A stretch of 64,000 nucleotides of DNA from SMWN01 sp965261165 (GTDB taxonomy: Bacteria; Pseudomonadota; Gammaproteobacteria; Eutrophobiales; Eutrophobiaceae). The stretch spans positions 558,001 through 622,000 of the forward strand of contig OZ253445.1 of assembly GCA_965261165.1 (NCBI GenBank), written 5' to 3'. This document shows, in pieces, positions 1 through 9,069 of the stretch. Both the position numbers and the translations under genes were made by a program. The notes below the pieces were generated by a model. That model saw only the letters and a list, made by a program, of their open reading frames with translations, was not told where the DNA came from and searched no databases. Position 1 is the stretch's first letter, and each line of letters begins with the position of its first letter.

Positions 1-913
1 CCAGCTTAAAAGCTTTGGCAGTACGTTCAGCAGAAGCACCACCGCCAATATCAAGGAAATTAGCTGGCTCACCACCGGCGTGCATGATCATGTCCATGGA
101 GGCCATAGCTAGGCCAGCACCGTTGATGATGCAGCCGATGTTTCCATCCAGACCAACGTAACTTAAACCACGGTCTAATGCATGCATTTCACGTGGATCT
201 TCCTGCGATTTATCACGAAGTTCTGAAATATTTGGATGACGGAATAGGGCGTTATCATCAAAGCTCATTTTCGCATCGACAGCAATTATTTTGCCTTCTT
301 TAGTTACAGCCAATGGGTTGATCTCGACCATATTGGCATCTAGGTCGCGCATGGCACGGTAGCAACCAAGAAATGTTGTCACGGCCTGATTAATCTGTGA
401 TTTATCCAGACCTAATGCAAAGGCTAGTTCACGAGCCTGAAATGCTTGCATACCGACTGCTGGTTCAACAGAAATCTTGACGATAGATTCTGGCTTTTCA
501 ACAGCCAGTTGCTCAATTTCCATACCACCTTCTGCTGAAGCAACTACGGTGACACGCTCTGCAGTTCTATCTAGCACAAACGCCAAATAGATTTCACGAT
601 TGATGTCACAACCTTCTTCAATGTACAGGCGATGACAGACCTTACCTCTAGGACCAGTTTGATGCGTAACCAGTTTTTTACCCAATAACTCATCTGCTGC
701 CGACCATACTTCATTTTCACTAAAGCAGACTTTAATCCCACCTGCCTTACCACGCGCACCAGAATGAATCTGAGCCTTGACAACCCAGACGCTGCCGCCA
801 ATTTCAGAACATCTATATGATGCCTGTTCAGGACTATATGCCAAGCCGCCAGCACCCACAGGCACGCCATATCCTGCGAGGATCTCTTTTGCTTGATATT
901 CATGGACATCCAC
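1..913 (-). CDS. mtkA: malate-CoA ligase beta subunit (partial, runs off left edge)
   Basis: ATP-grasp subunit related to succinyl-CoA synthetase beta; in the serine cycle it makes malyl-CoA from malate, CoA and ATP together with MtkB. About 304 N-terminal residues are visible. They begin MDVHEYQAKEIL, contain the Gly-rich segment SGARGKAGG and the family stretch GNIGCIINGAGLAMASMD, and end within GGEPANFLDIGGGA. The start is taken as GTG at 913, because no ATG is in this frame and GAGAGGG lies a few bases upstream. A nearby ATG at 909 is in the wrong frame. It lies 44 bp downstream of mcl on the same strand, so co-transcription is likely. Succinyl-CoA synthetase is the alternative; the neighbouring mcl and sga genes favour malate. 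Confidence 0.88.
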   Translation of the reverse strand, partial: MDVHEYQAKEILAGYGVPVGAGGLAYSPEQASYRCSEIGGSVWVVKAQIHSGARGKAGGIKVCFSENEVWSAADELLGKKLVTHQTGPRGKVCHRLYIEEGCDINREIYLAFVLDRTAERVTVVASAEGGMEIEQLAVEKPESIVKISVEPAVGMQAFQARELAFALGLDKSQINQAVTTFLGCYRAMRDLDANMVEINPLAVTKEGKIIAVDAKMSFDDNALFRHPNISELRDKSQEDPREMHALDRGLSYVGLDGNIGCIINGAGLAMASMDMIMHAGGEPANFLDIGGGASAERTAKAFKL

Positions 914-957
914 TATTACACCCTCTCAAATTTAATTATTATGCTTAACTTTTTATC

Positions 958-1908
958 TTATGATTTAGCATCAATTTGATCGGCTTGAGCAATGACATTA
1001 CGTGCCATCTTCTCAGAGGCGATATCGATCATCTTGCCGTCTAACTGAGCTGCGCCCTTACCAACTGCGGCAGCTTCTTGCAAAGCTTCCAGAACGCGTC
1101 TAGCACGTGTCACTTCCGCTTCTGGCGGAGACATCACTTCGTTTGCTAATCCAATCTGTGAAGGATGAATCGCCCATTTACCTTCATAACCCAGCGCAGC
1201 TACACGTCCTGCAGCTTCTTTAAATGCTTCTGGATCACTAAAGTCACCAAATGGTCCGTCAATGGCGCGCAAACCATAGGCACGACAGGCGGTCAGCATC
1301 TGAACCTGAGCAGCATGCCATTGGTCAGTCGGATTCCCCGCACAGACATAATCTGGATTCAAACCACCAATCACTGTGGTACGTGAACGCAGGCTAGCTG
1401 CATAATCAGCCACACCGAAATGGAAGGCTTCCAGACGCGAGCTAGCCTGAGCAATAGCGAATACGTTGGCACCACCCAGTGCTGTTTCGATCAAACATTC
1501 AAGGCCAATTCTTTTCTCCAGACCCATAGCATCTTCAATCTGAGTAACCAGCATATCAACAGCGTAAACGTCTTCAGCTGTTCCTACTTTTGGGATTAAG
1601 ATGGTATCGAGATTATCACCAGCCTGTTCCAGAATATCAACCACATCGCGATACATGTAGTGTGTATCCAGCCCATTGATGCGAACTGACACGGTTTTGC
1701 TACCCCAGTCAATATCGTTCAATGCTTCAATAATATTCTCACGGGCTTGTTCTTTGTCATCAGGGACTACAGCATCTTCGCAATCAAGGAAAACATAGTC
1801 GGCGGCAGATGCAGCAGCTTTTTCAAACATGCTTGGGTTAGAGCCAGGCACGGCTAACTCACTACGCTGTAAGCGTGGCGTGGCTTGTTCAAATTGCGTA
1901 AAACTCAT
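958..1908 (-). CDS. mcl: L-malyl-CoA lyase (HpcH/CitE family)
   Basis: Cleaves malyl-CoA to acetyl-CoA and glyoxylate, the splitting step of the serine cycle. The 316-residue protein has a CitE/HpcH TIM barrel. RSELAVPGSNPSMFEKA lies near the N-terminus, the acidic segment FLDCEDAVVPDDK at about 41-53, a metal-binding LECLIET near 137, and AIHPSQI near 247. Length is normal for the family. It lies between sga upstream (70 bp) and mtkA downstream (44 bp). Related beta-methylmalyl-CoA lyases share these motifs, so the exact substrate is inferred from the neighbours. Confidence 0.9.
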   Translation of the reverse strand: MSFTQFEQATPRLQRSELAVPGSNPSMFEKAAASAADYVFLDCEDAVVPDDKEQARENIIEALNDIDWGSKTVSVRINGLDTHYMYRDVVDILEQAGDNLDTILIPKVGTAEDVYAVDMLVTQIEDAMGLEKRIGLECLIETALGGANVFAIAQASSRLEAFHFGVADYAASLRSRTTVIGGLNPDYVCAGNPTDQWHAAQVQMLTACRAYGLRAIDGPFGDFSDPEAFKEAAGRVAALGYEGKWAIHPSQIGLANEVMSPPEAEVTRARRVLEALQEAAAVGKGAAQLDGKMIDIASEKMARNVIAQADQIDAKS

Positions 1909-1978
1909 AGCTTCACTCTCGTAAGATTTAATTTCCCCCTCCGCTTATGCGTACGGAGGAAAAGTCAATAATATAGAA

Positions 1979-3154
1979 TTAAATTCGATCTTCAGCCGTA
2001 GATATCAGGTACTCCTGAGCAGCAGCAACACCACTGCCCAACTCAATATCCAAGCCAAGGTCTTTCATAGACATTTCTGCGCCACTTAACGGCAGCAGCA
2101 GCATCAATTCGTTCATATCACCCAAGTGACCGATGCGGAAACCATGTCCCATTACCTCGCCGATGGTAATTGACAAGGCCAGATTGTATTTACGATAGGC
2201 GTTTCGTGCAACTTCATTACCATCGAAACCTTCAGGTGTCTTGACTGCTGTAACAGTGTCAGACTGCCAGCCGTCTTGTGCGATTGTTGTCAAACCCCAA
2301 GCTTCAACAGCCTTGCGCGTTGCTGTTGCAAAACGAGTATGACGAGCAAAAACATTTTCTAAGCCTTCATCAAACAGCATATTCATGGACTCACGTAGGC
2401 CGCGCAACAGATTCATTGATGGTGTATATGGAAAATAACCAAGGTCATTGGTTGTCATCTGATCTTCCCAAGCAAAGAAACAACGTGGGCAGCTAGCTGA
2501 TTTGTTGGCTTCCAGTGCTTTTTCGCTGACGCATAAAATACCTAAGCCAGTAGGCAACATCAGGCCTTTTTGAGAACCAGCAATAGCCAAATCAACCTTC
2601 CACTCGTCCATACGGAAGTCCATAGAAGCCAAGCTACTCACGGCATCAACAAAATACAACGCAGGGTGACCGCAGGAATCAATCGCATCACGAACTGCTT
2701 TAATGTCAGACATGACACCTGTCGCTGTTTCATTGTGTGTTGCGAAAACTGCCTTGATTTCGTGATTCTTGTCTTCTGCTAGAACTTCAGAAAATTTATC
2801 TGCTGGTACGCCAACACCCCATTCGCAATCCACATCAACGACATCCATGCCTAGGCGCCGAGCGCAATCAATGAATAAATGACTGAATTGACCAAAACGA
2901 GAAGCCAAAACCTTATCACCAGGCTGTAGCGTATTAGTGATAGCAGATTCCCACGCACCGGTGCCTGATGAAGGGAAAATGAAAACCCGACCATTTTCAG
3001 TCTTGAAGATTTTCTTCATGTCAGCATACAAGGGCTTGGTAAACTCTGGCAAATCCAAAGCACGCATGTCCTCTTGTTCTACATTAATGGCGTTCTGTAT
3101 ACGACGCGGCACATTGGTTGGGCCAGGGATAAATAAAAAATTGCGACCAGGCAT
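1979..3154 (-). CDS. sgaA: serine-glyoxylate aminotransferase
   Basis: Fold-type I PLP aminotransferase of class V. It transfers the amino group of serine to glyoxylate, giving hydroxypyruvate and glycine, the entry step of the serine cycle. The 391 residues open with GRNFLFIPGPTNVP, the usual start of this family. The PLP-lysine region is AIAGSQKGLMLPTGLG at about 190-205 and the upstream aspartate lies in YFVDAVSSLASMD. A GGAGG ribosome-binding site precedes the ATG. It is first in the sga-mcl-mtkA transcription unit, consistent with glyoxylate cycling. Alanine-glyoxylate transaminase is the close alternative. Confidence 0.9.
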   Translation of the reverse strand: MPGRNFLFIPGPTNVPRRIQNAINVEQEDMRALDLPEFTKPLYADMKKIFKTENGRVFIFPSSGTGAWESAITNTLQPGDKVLASRFGQFSHLFIDCARRLGMDVVDVDCEWGVGVPADKFSEVLAEDKNHEIKAVFATHNETATGVMSDIKAVRDAIDSCGHPALYFVDAVSSLASMDFRMDEWKVDLAIAGSQKGLMLPTGLGILCVSEKALEANKSASCPRCFFAWEDQMTTNDLGYFPYTPSMNLLRGLRESMNMLFDEGLENVFARHTRFATATRKAVEAWGLTTIAQDGWQSDTVTAVKTPEGFDGNEVARNAYRKYNLALSITIGEVMGHGFRIGHLGDMNELMLLLPLSGAEMSMKDLGLDIELGSGVAAAQEYLISTAEDRI

Positions 3155-3568
3155 AGATGATAACCTCCAAGTATTTTTAAATTCAAATTAATCCGCCCCC
3201 ATTCTAACGGAGAACTTTAATTTATTTAACCAAATATTTTAAAGATGAAGCAATTGTATTAGTCTTAAGCAGTAATGAGCCGGTCTATCAACGCCGATAT
3301 GAAATTAAGGTGTTCGATTTTCTGGCACATTGAGGCTCATTATAACCGAGTCAGACGGCACTCTAGATATCGACTACAAGCAGCCGATAGACTTTGAATA
3401 TCAGCTGCAAAAAAACTCTCCGTTTTTCCAAGGGCACATCAGATCTAACTGGCGTAAGGCAAGGACAGGGAGTTACAAGTGTCAGAACACTTAACACTAC
3501 AGACTCCTAAGACTCCTAAGACTCCTAAGACTCCTAAACAAATCAATCAGAGTAATTGAAACTCTATC
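3155..3568. other. intergenic region upstream of sgaA
   Basis: About 410 bp between sgaA and tRNA-Pro. It should hold the sgaA promoter, but no convincing box stands out. The only clear structure is the 9-bp tandem repeat listed separately. No coding potential was recognised. Confidence 0.5.
3502..3537. repeat. 9-bp tandem repeat (gactcctaa x4)
   Basis: Four exact head-to-tail copies of GACTCCTAA lie in the gap between sgaA and tRNA-Pro. No gene overlaps them. It is probably a slippage-prone microsatellite. Confidence 0.9.
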
Positions 3569-3645
<77 letters not shown>

Positions 3646-3723
3646 ATGTAAAAATAAACTCATAATAGGCTAAGGCTATGAATTGATGACTGGAACCAGA
3701 TTAACAAGCCGTTGGTATATAAA

Positions 3724-4080
3724 CTATCTTCTGAGTAAATCTAATACTTCTTCCAATTCGACGCGAAGCTGTCTCACAATCTGCTGACTTTGATTAGAAT
3801 CATCTTTGGCGTCATCGCCAGACAGTCGCTGGCGTGCACCACCAATCGTAAAACCTTGCTCGTATAGCAAGCCTCTGATTTGCCTAATTAGGATAACGTC
3901 ATGTCTTTGATAATAACGTCGATTACCACGTCTTTTTAGAGGTTTTAACTGAGGAAATTCCTGTTCCCAGTACCTCAATACATGTGGTTTTACCGCGCAT
4001 AACTCGCTCACTTCACCGATAGTGAAATAACGCTTGCCCGGTATTGCAGGTAATTCTTTATTATTGGACGCTTCCAGCAT
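3724..4080 (-). CDS. MerR family transcriptional regulator
   Basis: Small DNA-binding protein of 118 residues with an N-terminal MerR winged helix-turn-helix: FTIGEVSELCAVKPHVLRYW at about 19-38 followed by RRGNRRYYQRHDV. A short tail follows and no effector domain is visible. It overlaps the 3' end of ihfA by 20 bp, so the two are translated from one mRNA. A MerR gene after ihfA is the common arrangement in many gammaproteobacteria. Its target is unknown. Confidence 0.85.
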   Translation of the reverse strand: MLEASNNKELPAIPGKRYFTIGEVSELCAVKPHVLRYWEQEFPQLKPLKRRGNRRYYQRHDVILIRQIRGLLYEQGFTIGGARQRLSGDDAKDDSNQSQQIVRQLRVELEEVLDLLRR

Positions 4081-4360
4081 ATGCCTCTACTCGCGACTTA
4101 AGTTTTTGTCCTGGACGAAATGTAACCACCCGCCTTGCGCTAATAGGAATCTCTTCTCCCGTTTTAGGGTTTCGCCCTGGACGTTGATTTTTCTGTCGTA
4201 AATCGAAATTTCCAAACCCAGAAAGTTTGACCTGACTACCTGATTCCAACGCGCCACGAACCTCTTCAAAAAACATTTCAACCAGTTCTTTGGCTTCTCT
4301 TTTATTCAGACCAAGTTCATTATACAGGCGCTCTGCCATTTCTGCTTTCGTTAGTGCCAT
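4061..4360 (-). CDS. ihfA: integration host factor subunit alpha
   Basis: Nucleoid DNA-bending protein that pairs with IhfB. It acts in replication, recombination and sigma-54 promoters. The 99-residue protein starting MALTKAEMAERL matches the usual IHF-alpha length. It carries the GFGNFDLRQK segment and the DNA-intercalating arm RPGRNPKTGEEIPI with the Pro near 65. I chose the ATG at 4360 instead of a longer in-frame start at 4414 because it begins at the conserved N-terminus and lies 4 bp after the pheT stop. Confidence 0.95.
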   Translation of the reverse strand: MALTKAEMAERLYNELGLNKREAKELVEMFFEEVRGALESGSQVKLSGFGNFDLRQKNQRPGRNPKTGEEIPISARRVVTFRPGQKLKSRVEAYAGSVQ

Positions 4361-4364
4361 TCTT

Positions 4365-6740
4365 TCATTCTCTGAGTAATGCTCCAAATTCTTTACGGAG
4401 GTTCTCCAGAACACCCGCCATCACTGACTCTACTTCATCGTCCTCAAGGGTGCTAGAAATTCGCTGAAAGGTCAAGCCTAAAGCAAGACTTTTTTTCCCT
4501 AAATCAATAGCTTCCCCGCGATATACATCAAACAACTCTAGACTATATAGCACATCAGGCGTAGTTTTTCCTATTAAATCCACAATTTCAGCAACGGAGG
4601 TCTCTTCTGCCACCACGATTGAGATATCGCGTTGAACTGATGGAAATTTCGATATTTTCTTATATTTTGCTATTATTTGCTTCGAAATATGCTCAAGTTC
4701 TATTTCAAAAACAAATGCTCCCCTAGTTAAGCCTAATAATTTTTGCACTGAAGGATGTAAGGCACCAATGAATCCAAGCTGTTGATTATTATGAACTATT
4801 TTAGCTGATTGCCCTGGGTGCAAGGCTGGATGCTGAATAGACTCAAAATTTACCTCTATCTTGTGAGAATTCAGACTGAAAATGGCTTCAACATCCTTCT
4901 TTAAATCAAATAAGTTGCATGGCCTATCATTTATATCCCATTGTTTTTTATTAAAATTTCCAGAAATAATGCCTGCAAATGCTGGGATCTGAGTTAATTT
5001 TTTACTGTTTTTGAAGATTAAACCGGTTTCGAGCAATCGAATTCTGGGTTGCTGCCTTTTCTGGTTGTAGAGCAATGCCCCTACCAAACCAGGCAACAAA
5101 CTGGTTCTCATCACCGATAATTCAGAGGCAATAGGATTGGCCAATGCTAATGTTGCAACATCAGGGTTTAGAATTTCCAGTATTCTGGCATCCACGAAAC
5201 TATAGGTAATAGCCTCCTGATAGCCTCTATCTACCAATAATTGGCGCATTCTCTTGATGTGCGTTTGTGATTCATTTTCCCTGTGCATCTGCAAATGCGC
5301 TAGAGGTGATTGTGTATTGATATTGTTATAGCCATAGATTCTGGCGATTTCTTCAATCAGATCCGCTTCTATTTCTATATCAAAGCGAAATGATGGGACT
5401 GTTACCGACCAACCTTCTTCCTTACCTTCGGTCTGCATCCCCAAACGGGAAAATATTCTGAGAATATCCTCATCAGCCAAACTGACACCAAGTAAACGCT
5501 TAATCTGACCACGCCTTAAACTGACTCGTTTTAATTCTGGCAAATCATCGCCTGACATCTTCTCAATAACAGGACCAGGCCTACCACCGCAAATTTCAAC
5601 AGTCAACTGGGCTGCCCTGTCAATGGCCTGTTTCTGAATTTGAAAATCGACACCTCGCTCGAACCGATGTGATGAATCTGTATGCAAACCATACTGTCTT
5701 GCTTTACCTATAATTACATGCGGATCAAAGAAGGCGCTTTCCAAAAAGATATTCTTTGTATCCTCAACGACAGCACTTGCTTGACCACCCATGATTCCAG
5801 CCATCGCCAAAACACCATTATCGTCAGAGATAGTCAATGTGTCAGTGGATAAAATACATTCCTGACCGTCCAGCAGCTTGAGTTTTTCATTCAATTTTGA
5901 ATATCTAACACATATGTCACCCTGTAACTTATCGTTGTCAAACGCATGCAGGGGCTGACCAAGTTCTAACATGACAAAATTAGTAATATCTACAACAGGA
6001 TTGACACTGCGCAAACCACAACGACGCAATTTTTCTGTTAACCAACGTGGTGTTGGTTTCGAAGCATCGACATTTTCAATAACCTGTCCGACGTATCTTG
6101 GGCATGCAGCCGGTTCATTGATAACCACATCCCTGCTTTGCTCACCAGTTTGATCAGGAGGTTCCGCTTTTTTAGATCTAAATTCACTGTTATTAAGGGC
6201 AGATATTTCTCGCGCTACCCCAGAAATACTCAAACAGTCGCCTCTGTTAGGCGTTAATGATAATTCTATTATTTGATCATCCAGCGACAGAACATCTTTC
6301 AATCCTTCACCCAAGATTAAATCATCTGGTAATTCCATTAGGCCATCAGATTCCTCAGCCAAACCTAATTCCTGCGCTGAACAAAGCATGCCTTCAGATA
6401 AAACACCTTTTAACTCGTTGGCATTTATCTTGATATTTCCTGGTAGCACAGCTCCCACGGGTGCCAGGGCAACATAAAGGCCTTCACGTACGTTCGTTGC
6501 ACCACAAACAATATTAAGGTTTTGCCCTGAGCCCTTAGTAACCTGACAAATTTTTAACTTATCTGCATCGGGGTATTTTTTTACAGTTTCTACCTTGGCC
6601 GTGATGACACCTGAAAATTCAGGGGAAGCAGGCTCAATGCCTTCAACTTCCAAACCAGCCATTGTCAACTGCTCACTTAACTGTTGCGTATCACAATCGA
6701 TATCGACCCATTCACGTAACCATTGCTCGCTTATATTCAT
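4365..6740 (-). CDS. pheT: phenylalanyl-tRNA synthetase beta subunit
   Basis: Large subunit of the alpha2-beta2 enzyme that charges tRNA-Phe; it carries tRNA binding and editing. The 791 residues match the family length. Visible parts are the N-terminal WLREWVDID segment, an EMAP-like tRNA-binding domain at about 40-150 with CGATNVREG, the B3/B4 editing region around 210-390 (SHRFERGVD), B5 near 400-475, and the C-terminal FDX-ACB domain with KFPSVQRDISIVV. It sits 12 bp after pheS and just before ihfA, the standard operon. Confidence 0.96.
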   Translation of the reverse strand: MNISEQWLREWVDIDCDTQQLSEQLTMAGLEVEGIEPASPEFSGVITAKVETVKKYPDADKLKICQVTKGSGQNLNIVCGATNVREGLYVALAPVGAVLPGNIKINANELKGVLSEGMLCSAQELGLAEESDGLMELPDDLILGEGLKDVLSLDDQIIELSLTPNRGDCLSISGVAREISALNNSEFRSKKAEPPDQTGEQSRDVVINEPAACPRYVGQVIENVDASKPTPRWLTEKLRRCGLRSVNPVVDITNFVMLELGQPLHAFDNDKLQGDICVRYSKLNEKLKLLDGQECILSTDTLTISDDNGVLAMAGIMGGQASAVVEDTKNIFLESAFFDPHVIIGKARQYGLHTDSSHRFERGVDFQIQKQAIDRAAQLTVEICGGRPGPVIEKMSGDDLPELKRVSLRRGQIKRLLGVSLADEDILRIFSRLGMQTEGKEEGWSVTVPSFRFDIEIEADLIEEIARIYGYNNINTQSPLAHLQMHRENESQTHIKRMRQLLVDRGYQEAITYSFVDARILEILNPDVATLALANPIASELSVMRTSLLPGLVGALLYNQKRQQPRIRLLETGLIFKNSKKLTQIPAFAGIISGNFNKKQWDINDRPCNLFDLKKDVEAIFSLNSHKIEVNFESIQHPALHPGQSAKIVHNNQQLGFIGALHPSVQKLLGLTRGAFVFEIELEHISKQIIAKYKKISKFPSVQRDISIVVAEETSVAEIVDLIGKTTPDVLYSLELFDVYRGEAIDLGKKSLALGLTFQRISSTLEDDEVESVMAGVLENLRKEFGALLRE

Positions 6741-6752
6741 GGTGGAACTCTA

Positions 6753-7733
6753 TTACTTAAATTGCTCAAGGAAACGTAAATCATTTTCAAAAAATATTCT
6801 AAGATCATCAATACCGTGTCGTAGCATAGCCAATCGTTCTACACCCATACCGAAGGCAAGCCCAGTGTATTTGTCGCTATCGACATCCACATTCGCCAAT
6901 ACTTTCGGATGCACCATGCCGCAGCCCAATACTTCCAACCAACCATTCTCACCCATTATATCTACCTCAGCAGAAGGCTCAGTAAACGGGAAGTAAGATG
7001 GTCTGAAACGGACTTCAAGCTTTTTCTCGAAGAAATGTTCAAGAAAATCAATAATCAAACCCTTAAGTTGTGAAAAATTGATGTTTTCATCAATCATCAC
7101 CCCTTCTACCTGATGAAACATCGGTGTATGTGTCATATCAGAGTCACAACGATAAACTCTTCCAGGTGCGATAAACCTTAAAGGCGGTTTACGTTTTTCC
7201 ATGAACCTGATCTGCACTGATGAGGTATGCGTTCTTAATAAAATATTTTCATCGAAGTAAAATGTATCGTGCATCGCACGCGCAGGGTGATGCGCAGGAA
7301 TATTCAAAGCTTCAAAATTATGAAAATTATCTTCGACTTCTGGTCCCTCTGCAACTTCAAATCCCATTTGTGCAAATAAGGACTCTATGCGTTCCAGAGT
7401 TTGTGTGATGGGATGCAGTCCACCAGAATCTTCTCCACGTCCAGGCAAGGTAACATCAATTTTTTCCGCTGCAATTTTTGCGTTAATACGTTTATTATCG
7501 AGAAATTCACGACGTACATTAATCGCATCCTGAACAATTTTCTTGGCATCATTGATTGCCTGACCTGCTTGGGGACGTTCTTCTGCAGAAATCTTACCTA
7601 ATTGTTTAAGGCGCTCGGTGAAACTGCCTTTTTTCCCAAGATAAATGATGCGCAGCTGATCCAGATCAGCAATATTGCTAGCTGCATCAATATCTGTTTT
7701 GGCTTGTTCAGTGATTTGAGTTAATTCATTCAT
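6753..7733 (-). CDS. pheS: phenylalanyl-tRNA synthetase alpha subunit
   Basis: Catalytic class II subunit that activates phenylalanine and transfers it to tRNA. The 326 residues start MNELTQITEQAK, in register with E. coli PheS. An in-frame start at 7811 would add a 26-residue tail the family lacks. Motif 2 is FIAPGRVYRCDSDMTHTPMFHQVEG and motif 3 is GLAFGMGVERLAMLRHGI. No Phe-rich leader peptide was seen upstream. Because the rplT terminator lies between them, pheST probably has its own promoter. Confidence 0.95.
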   Translation of the reverse strand: MNELTQITEQAKTDIDAASNIADLDQLRIIYLGKKGSFTERLKQLGKISAEERPQAGQAINDAKKIVQDAINVRREFLDNKRINAKIAAEKIDVTLPGRGEDSGGLHPITQTLERIESLFAQMGFEVAEGPEVEDNFHNFEALNIPAHHPARAMHDTFYFDENILLRTHTSSVQIRFMEKRKPPLRFIAPGRVYRCDSDMTHTPMFHQVEGVMIDENINFSQLKGLIIDFLEHFFEKKLEVRFRPSYFPFTEPSAEVDIMGENGWLEVLGCGMVHPKVLANVDVDSDKYTGLAFGMGVERLAMLRHGIDDLRIFFENDLRFLEQFK

Positions 7734-7871
7734 CAGCAACTTATTAGAGACGACAGACTGCCATGGATGGTTTGTAAATCGCCGCCCTTCTGCTTCCTGC
7801 AACCGCGGCATACATTAACGTCCTCGGCAACTGCTCCTGCATTGCCCCACCTCCTACATCCATGTGGTCGT

Positions 7872-7900
7872 GTAAATAAAAAGGGGAAGTCAACTTCCCC
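7872..7900 (-). terminator. intrinsic terminator after rplT
   Basis: On the minus strand GGGGAAGT and ACTTCCCC form an 8-bp perfect stem with a 2-nt loop, followed by TTTTTATTTA. It lies about 30 bp downstream of the rplT stop and would separate the thrS-infC-rpmI-rplT unit from pheST. Confidence 0.85.
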
Positions 7901-7931
7901 CCCCCCATAAACTGACTAACTTTCTTGATAC

Positions 7932-8291
7932 TTAAGCTATAAGGCTAGATTTTGCCATGCTAGCAAGTTCTGCAAACGCCGCTTTATCAACAACAGCTAA
8001 TTCTGCAAGCATCTTGCGATCAACATCAACAGCAGATTTATTCAGCCCATCAATCATACGGCTGTAAGACAAACCATTCTCACGAGCAGCCGCATTGATT
8101 CTGGCGATCCATAAACTTCTGAATATGCGTTTCTTCGTACGACGATCCCGATAGGCATATTGCCCAGCTTTGGTAACAGCTTGTACAGCAACACGATAAA
8201 CGTTTTTACGACGCCCGCGGTAACCCTTGGCTTGTTCTAATACTTTTTTATGTCTGGCATGAGCGGTAACACCGCGTTTTACTCTTGGCAT
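7932..8291 (-). CDS. rplT: 50S ribosomal protein L20
   Basis: Large-subunit assembly protein that binds 23S rRNA; in E. coli it also represses rpmI-rplT translation. The 119 residues begin MPRVKRGVTAHARHKKVL and contain YRDRRTKKRIFRSLWIARIN and the GLSYSRMIDGL segment typical of L20. It follows rpmI by 11 bp in the conserved order and ends just before an intrinsic terminator. Confidence 0.97.
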   Translation of the reverse strand: MPRVKRGVTAHARHKKVLEQAKGYRGRRKNVYRVAVQAVTKAGQYAYRDRRTKKRIFRSLWIARINAAARENGLSYSRMIDGLNKSAVDVDRKMLAELAVVDKAAFAELASMAKSSLIA

Positions 8292-8302
8292 TTCAACACT
8301 CC

Positions 8303-8500
8303 CTAACTATATGGCAACATGCGTGCAATCGACTTTTGGTCGTTACCATGAATAGCCATGATGCTACGCAGCTGACGCTTACGCTTGGTACTCTTACTGG
8401 TCAGGATATGACTCCTGAATGATTGGCGACGCTTGAATTTTCCTGAAGCACTTTTTGAAAAACGCTTCGCTGCACCACGGTTTGTCTTGATCTTTGGCAT
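8303..8500 (-). CDS. rpmI: 50S ribosomal protein L35
   Basis: Small basic ribosomal protein of 65 residues: MPKIKTNRGAAKRFSKSASG at the start and the KSTKRKRQLR stretch. It lies between infC and rplT as in most bacteria and is likely to be translated together with rplT. Confidence 0.96.
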   Translation of the reverse strand: MPKIKTNRGAAKRFSKSASGKFKRRQSFRSHILTSKSTKRKRQLRSIMAIHGNDQKSIARMLPYS

Positions 8501-8540
8501 ATGCCTTTACTCCAATTAAACAATATTATCTTTAAGTAGG

Positions 8541-9056
8541 TTATTTTTTTGGCTCCATAACCATAACCATCTGTCGGCCTTCCATCTTAGGAAATTGCTC
8601 CACATTCCCGTACTCTCCAAGGTCAGCTTCAATTCTCTTCAACATCTTGGCGCCCAAATCCTGATGCGCCATTTCACGTCCTCGAAATCTTAATGTTATT
8701 TTTACTTTGTCACCCTGACACAAAAATTTAACCAGATTACGCAACTTAATCTGATAGTCGCCTTCTTCTGTTCCTGGGCGAATCTTAATCTCTTTAACCT
8801 GAATCTGTTTTTGCTTCCTCCTAGATGCATGTCTCTTCTTAGTCTGTTCAAAAGCAAACTTGCCGTGATCCATAATTCGGCAAACTGGAGGTTCCGCAGT
8901 CGGAACAATTTCAACCAAATCCAGTTCAAATTCATCTGCCATAATCAAGGCATCTTCCAGAGCCACTACACCTACTTGCTCCCCATCCTTACCGATAAGT
9001 CTTATCTTGGGAGATGTTATCTCTTCGTTTAGACGCGTCTTTTTATCTACAGCGAT
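8541..9056 (-). CDS. infC: translation initiation factor IF-3 (AUC start)
   Basis: Binds the 30S subunit and proofreads the start codon and initiator tRNA. The reading frame contains EPPVCRIMDHGKFAFEQ and the C-terminal KITLRFRGREMAHQDLG. The first in-frame ATG would give only 141 residues and cut off the conserved IRLIGKDGEQVGVV segment. Extending upstream, the codon 8 nt after GGAGG is ATC at 9056, giving 171 residues, the usual size. Non-canonical AUU/AUC/AUA starts are known for infC and let IF-3 repress its own synthesis. The Shine-Dalgarno sequence lies inside the end of thrS. Confidence 0.93.
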   Translation of the reverse strand: MAVDKKTRLNEEITSPKIRLIGKDGEQVGVVALEDALIMADEFELDLVEIVPTAEPPVCRIMDHGKFAFEQTKKRHASRRKQKQIQVKEIKIRPGTEEGDYQIKLRNLVKFLCQGDKVKITLRFRGREMAHQDLGAKMLKRIEADLGEYGNVEQFPKMEGRQMVMVMEPKK

Positions 9057-9069
9057 TTGTTATTCCTCC
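9054..9069 (-). promoter_or_regulatory. infC ribosome-binding site and non-AUG start
   Basis: On the minus strand GGAGG (9069-9065) is followed by eight bases and then ATC (9056-9054). The TAA that ends thrS lies between the Shine-Dalgarno and the start, so the two genes are tightly coupled. The rare start codon is the expected basis of IF-3 autoregulation. Confidence 0.75.

Noticed and set aside
571..909. 112-codon minus-strand frame near the left edge
   Set aside because: It is a shifted frame inside mtkA. The true mtkA frame starts at GTG 913 and reads MDVHEYQAKE with family motifs.
7734..7870. Possible leader peptide or attenuator before pheS
   Set aside because: No Phe-rich short frame and no tandem stem pair was seen. 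The only clear hairpin belongs to the rplT terminator.
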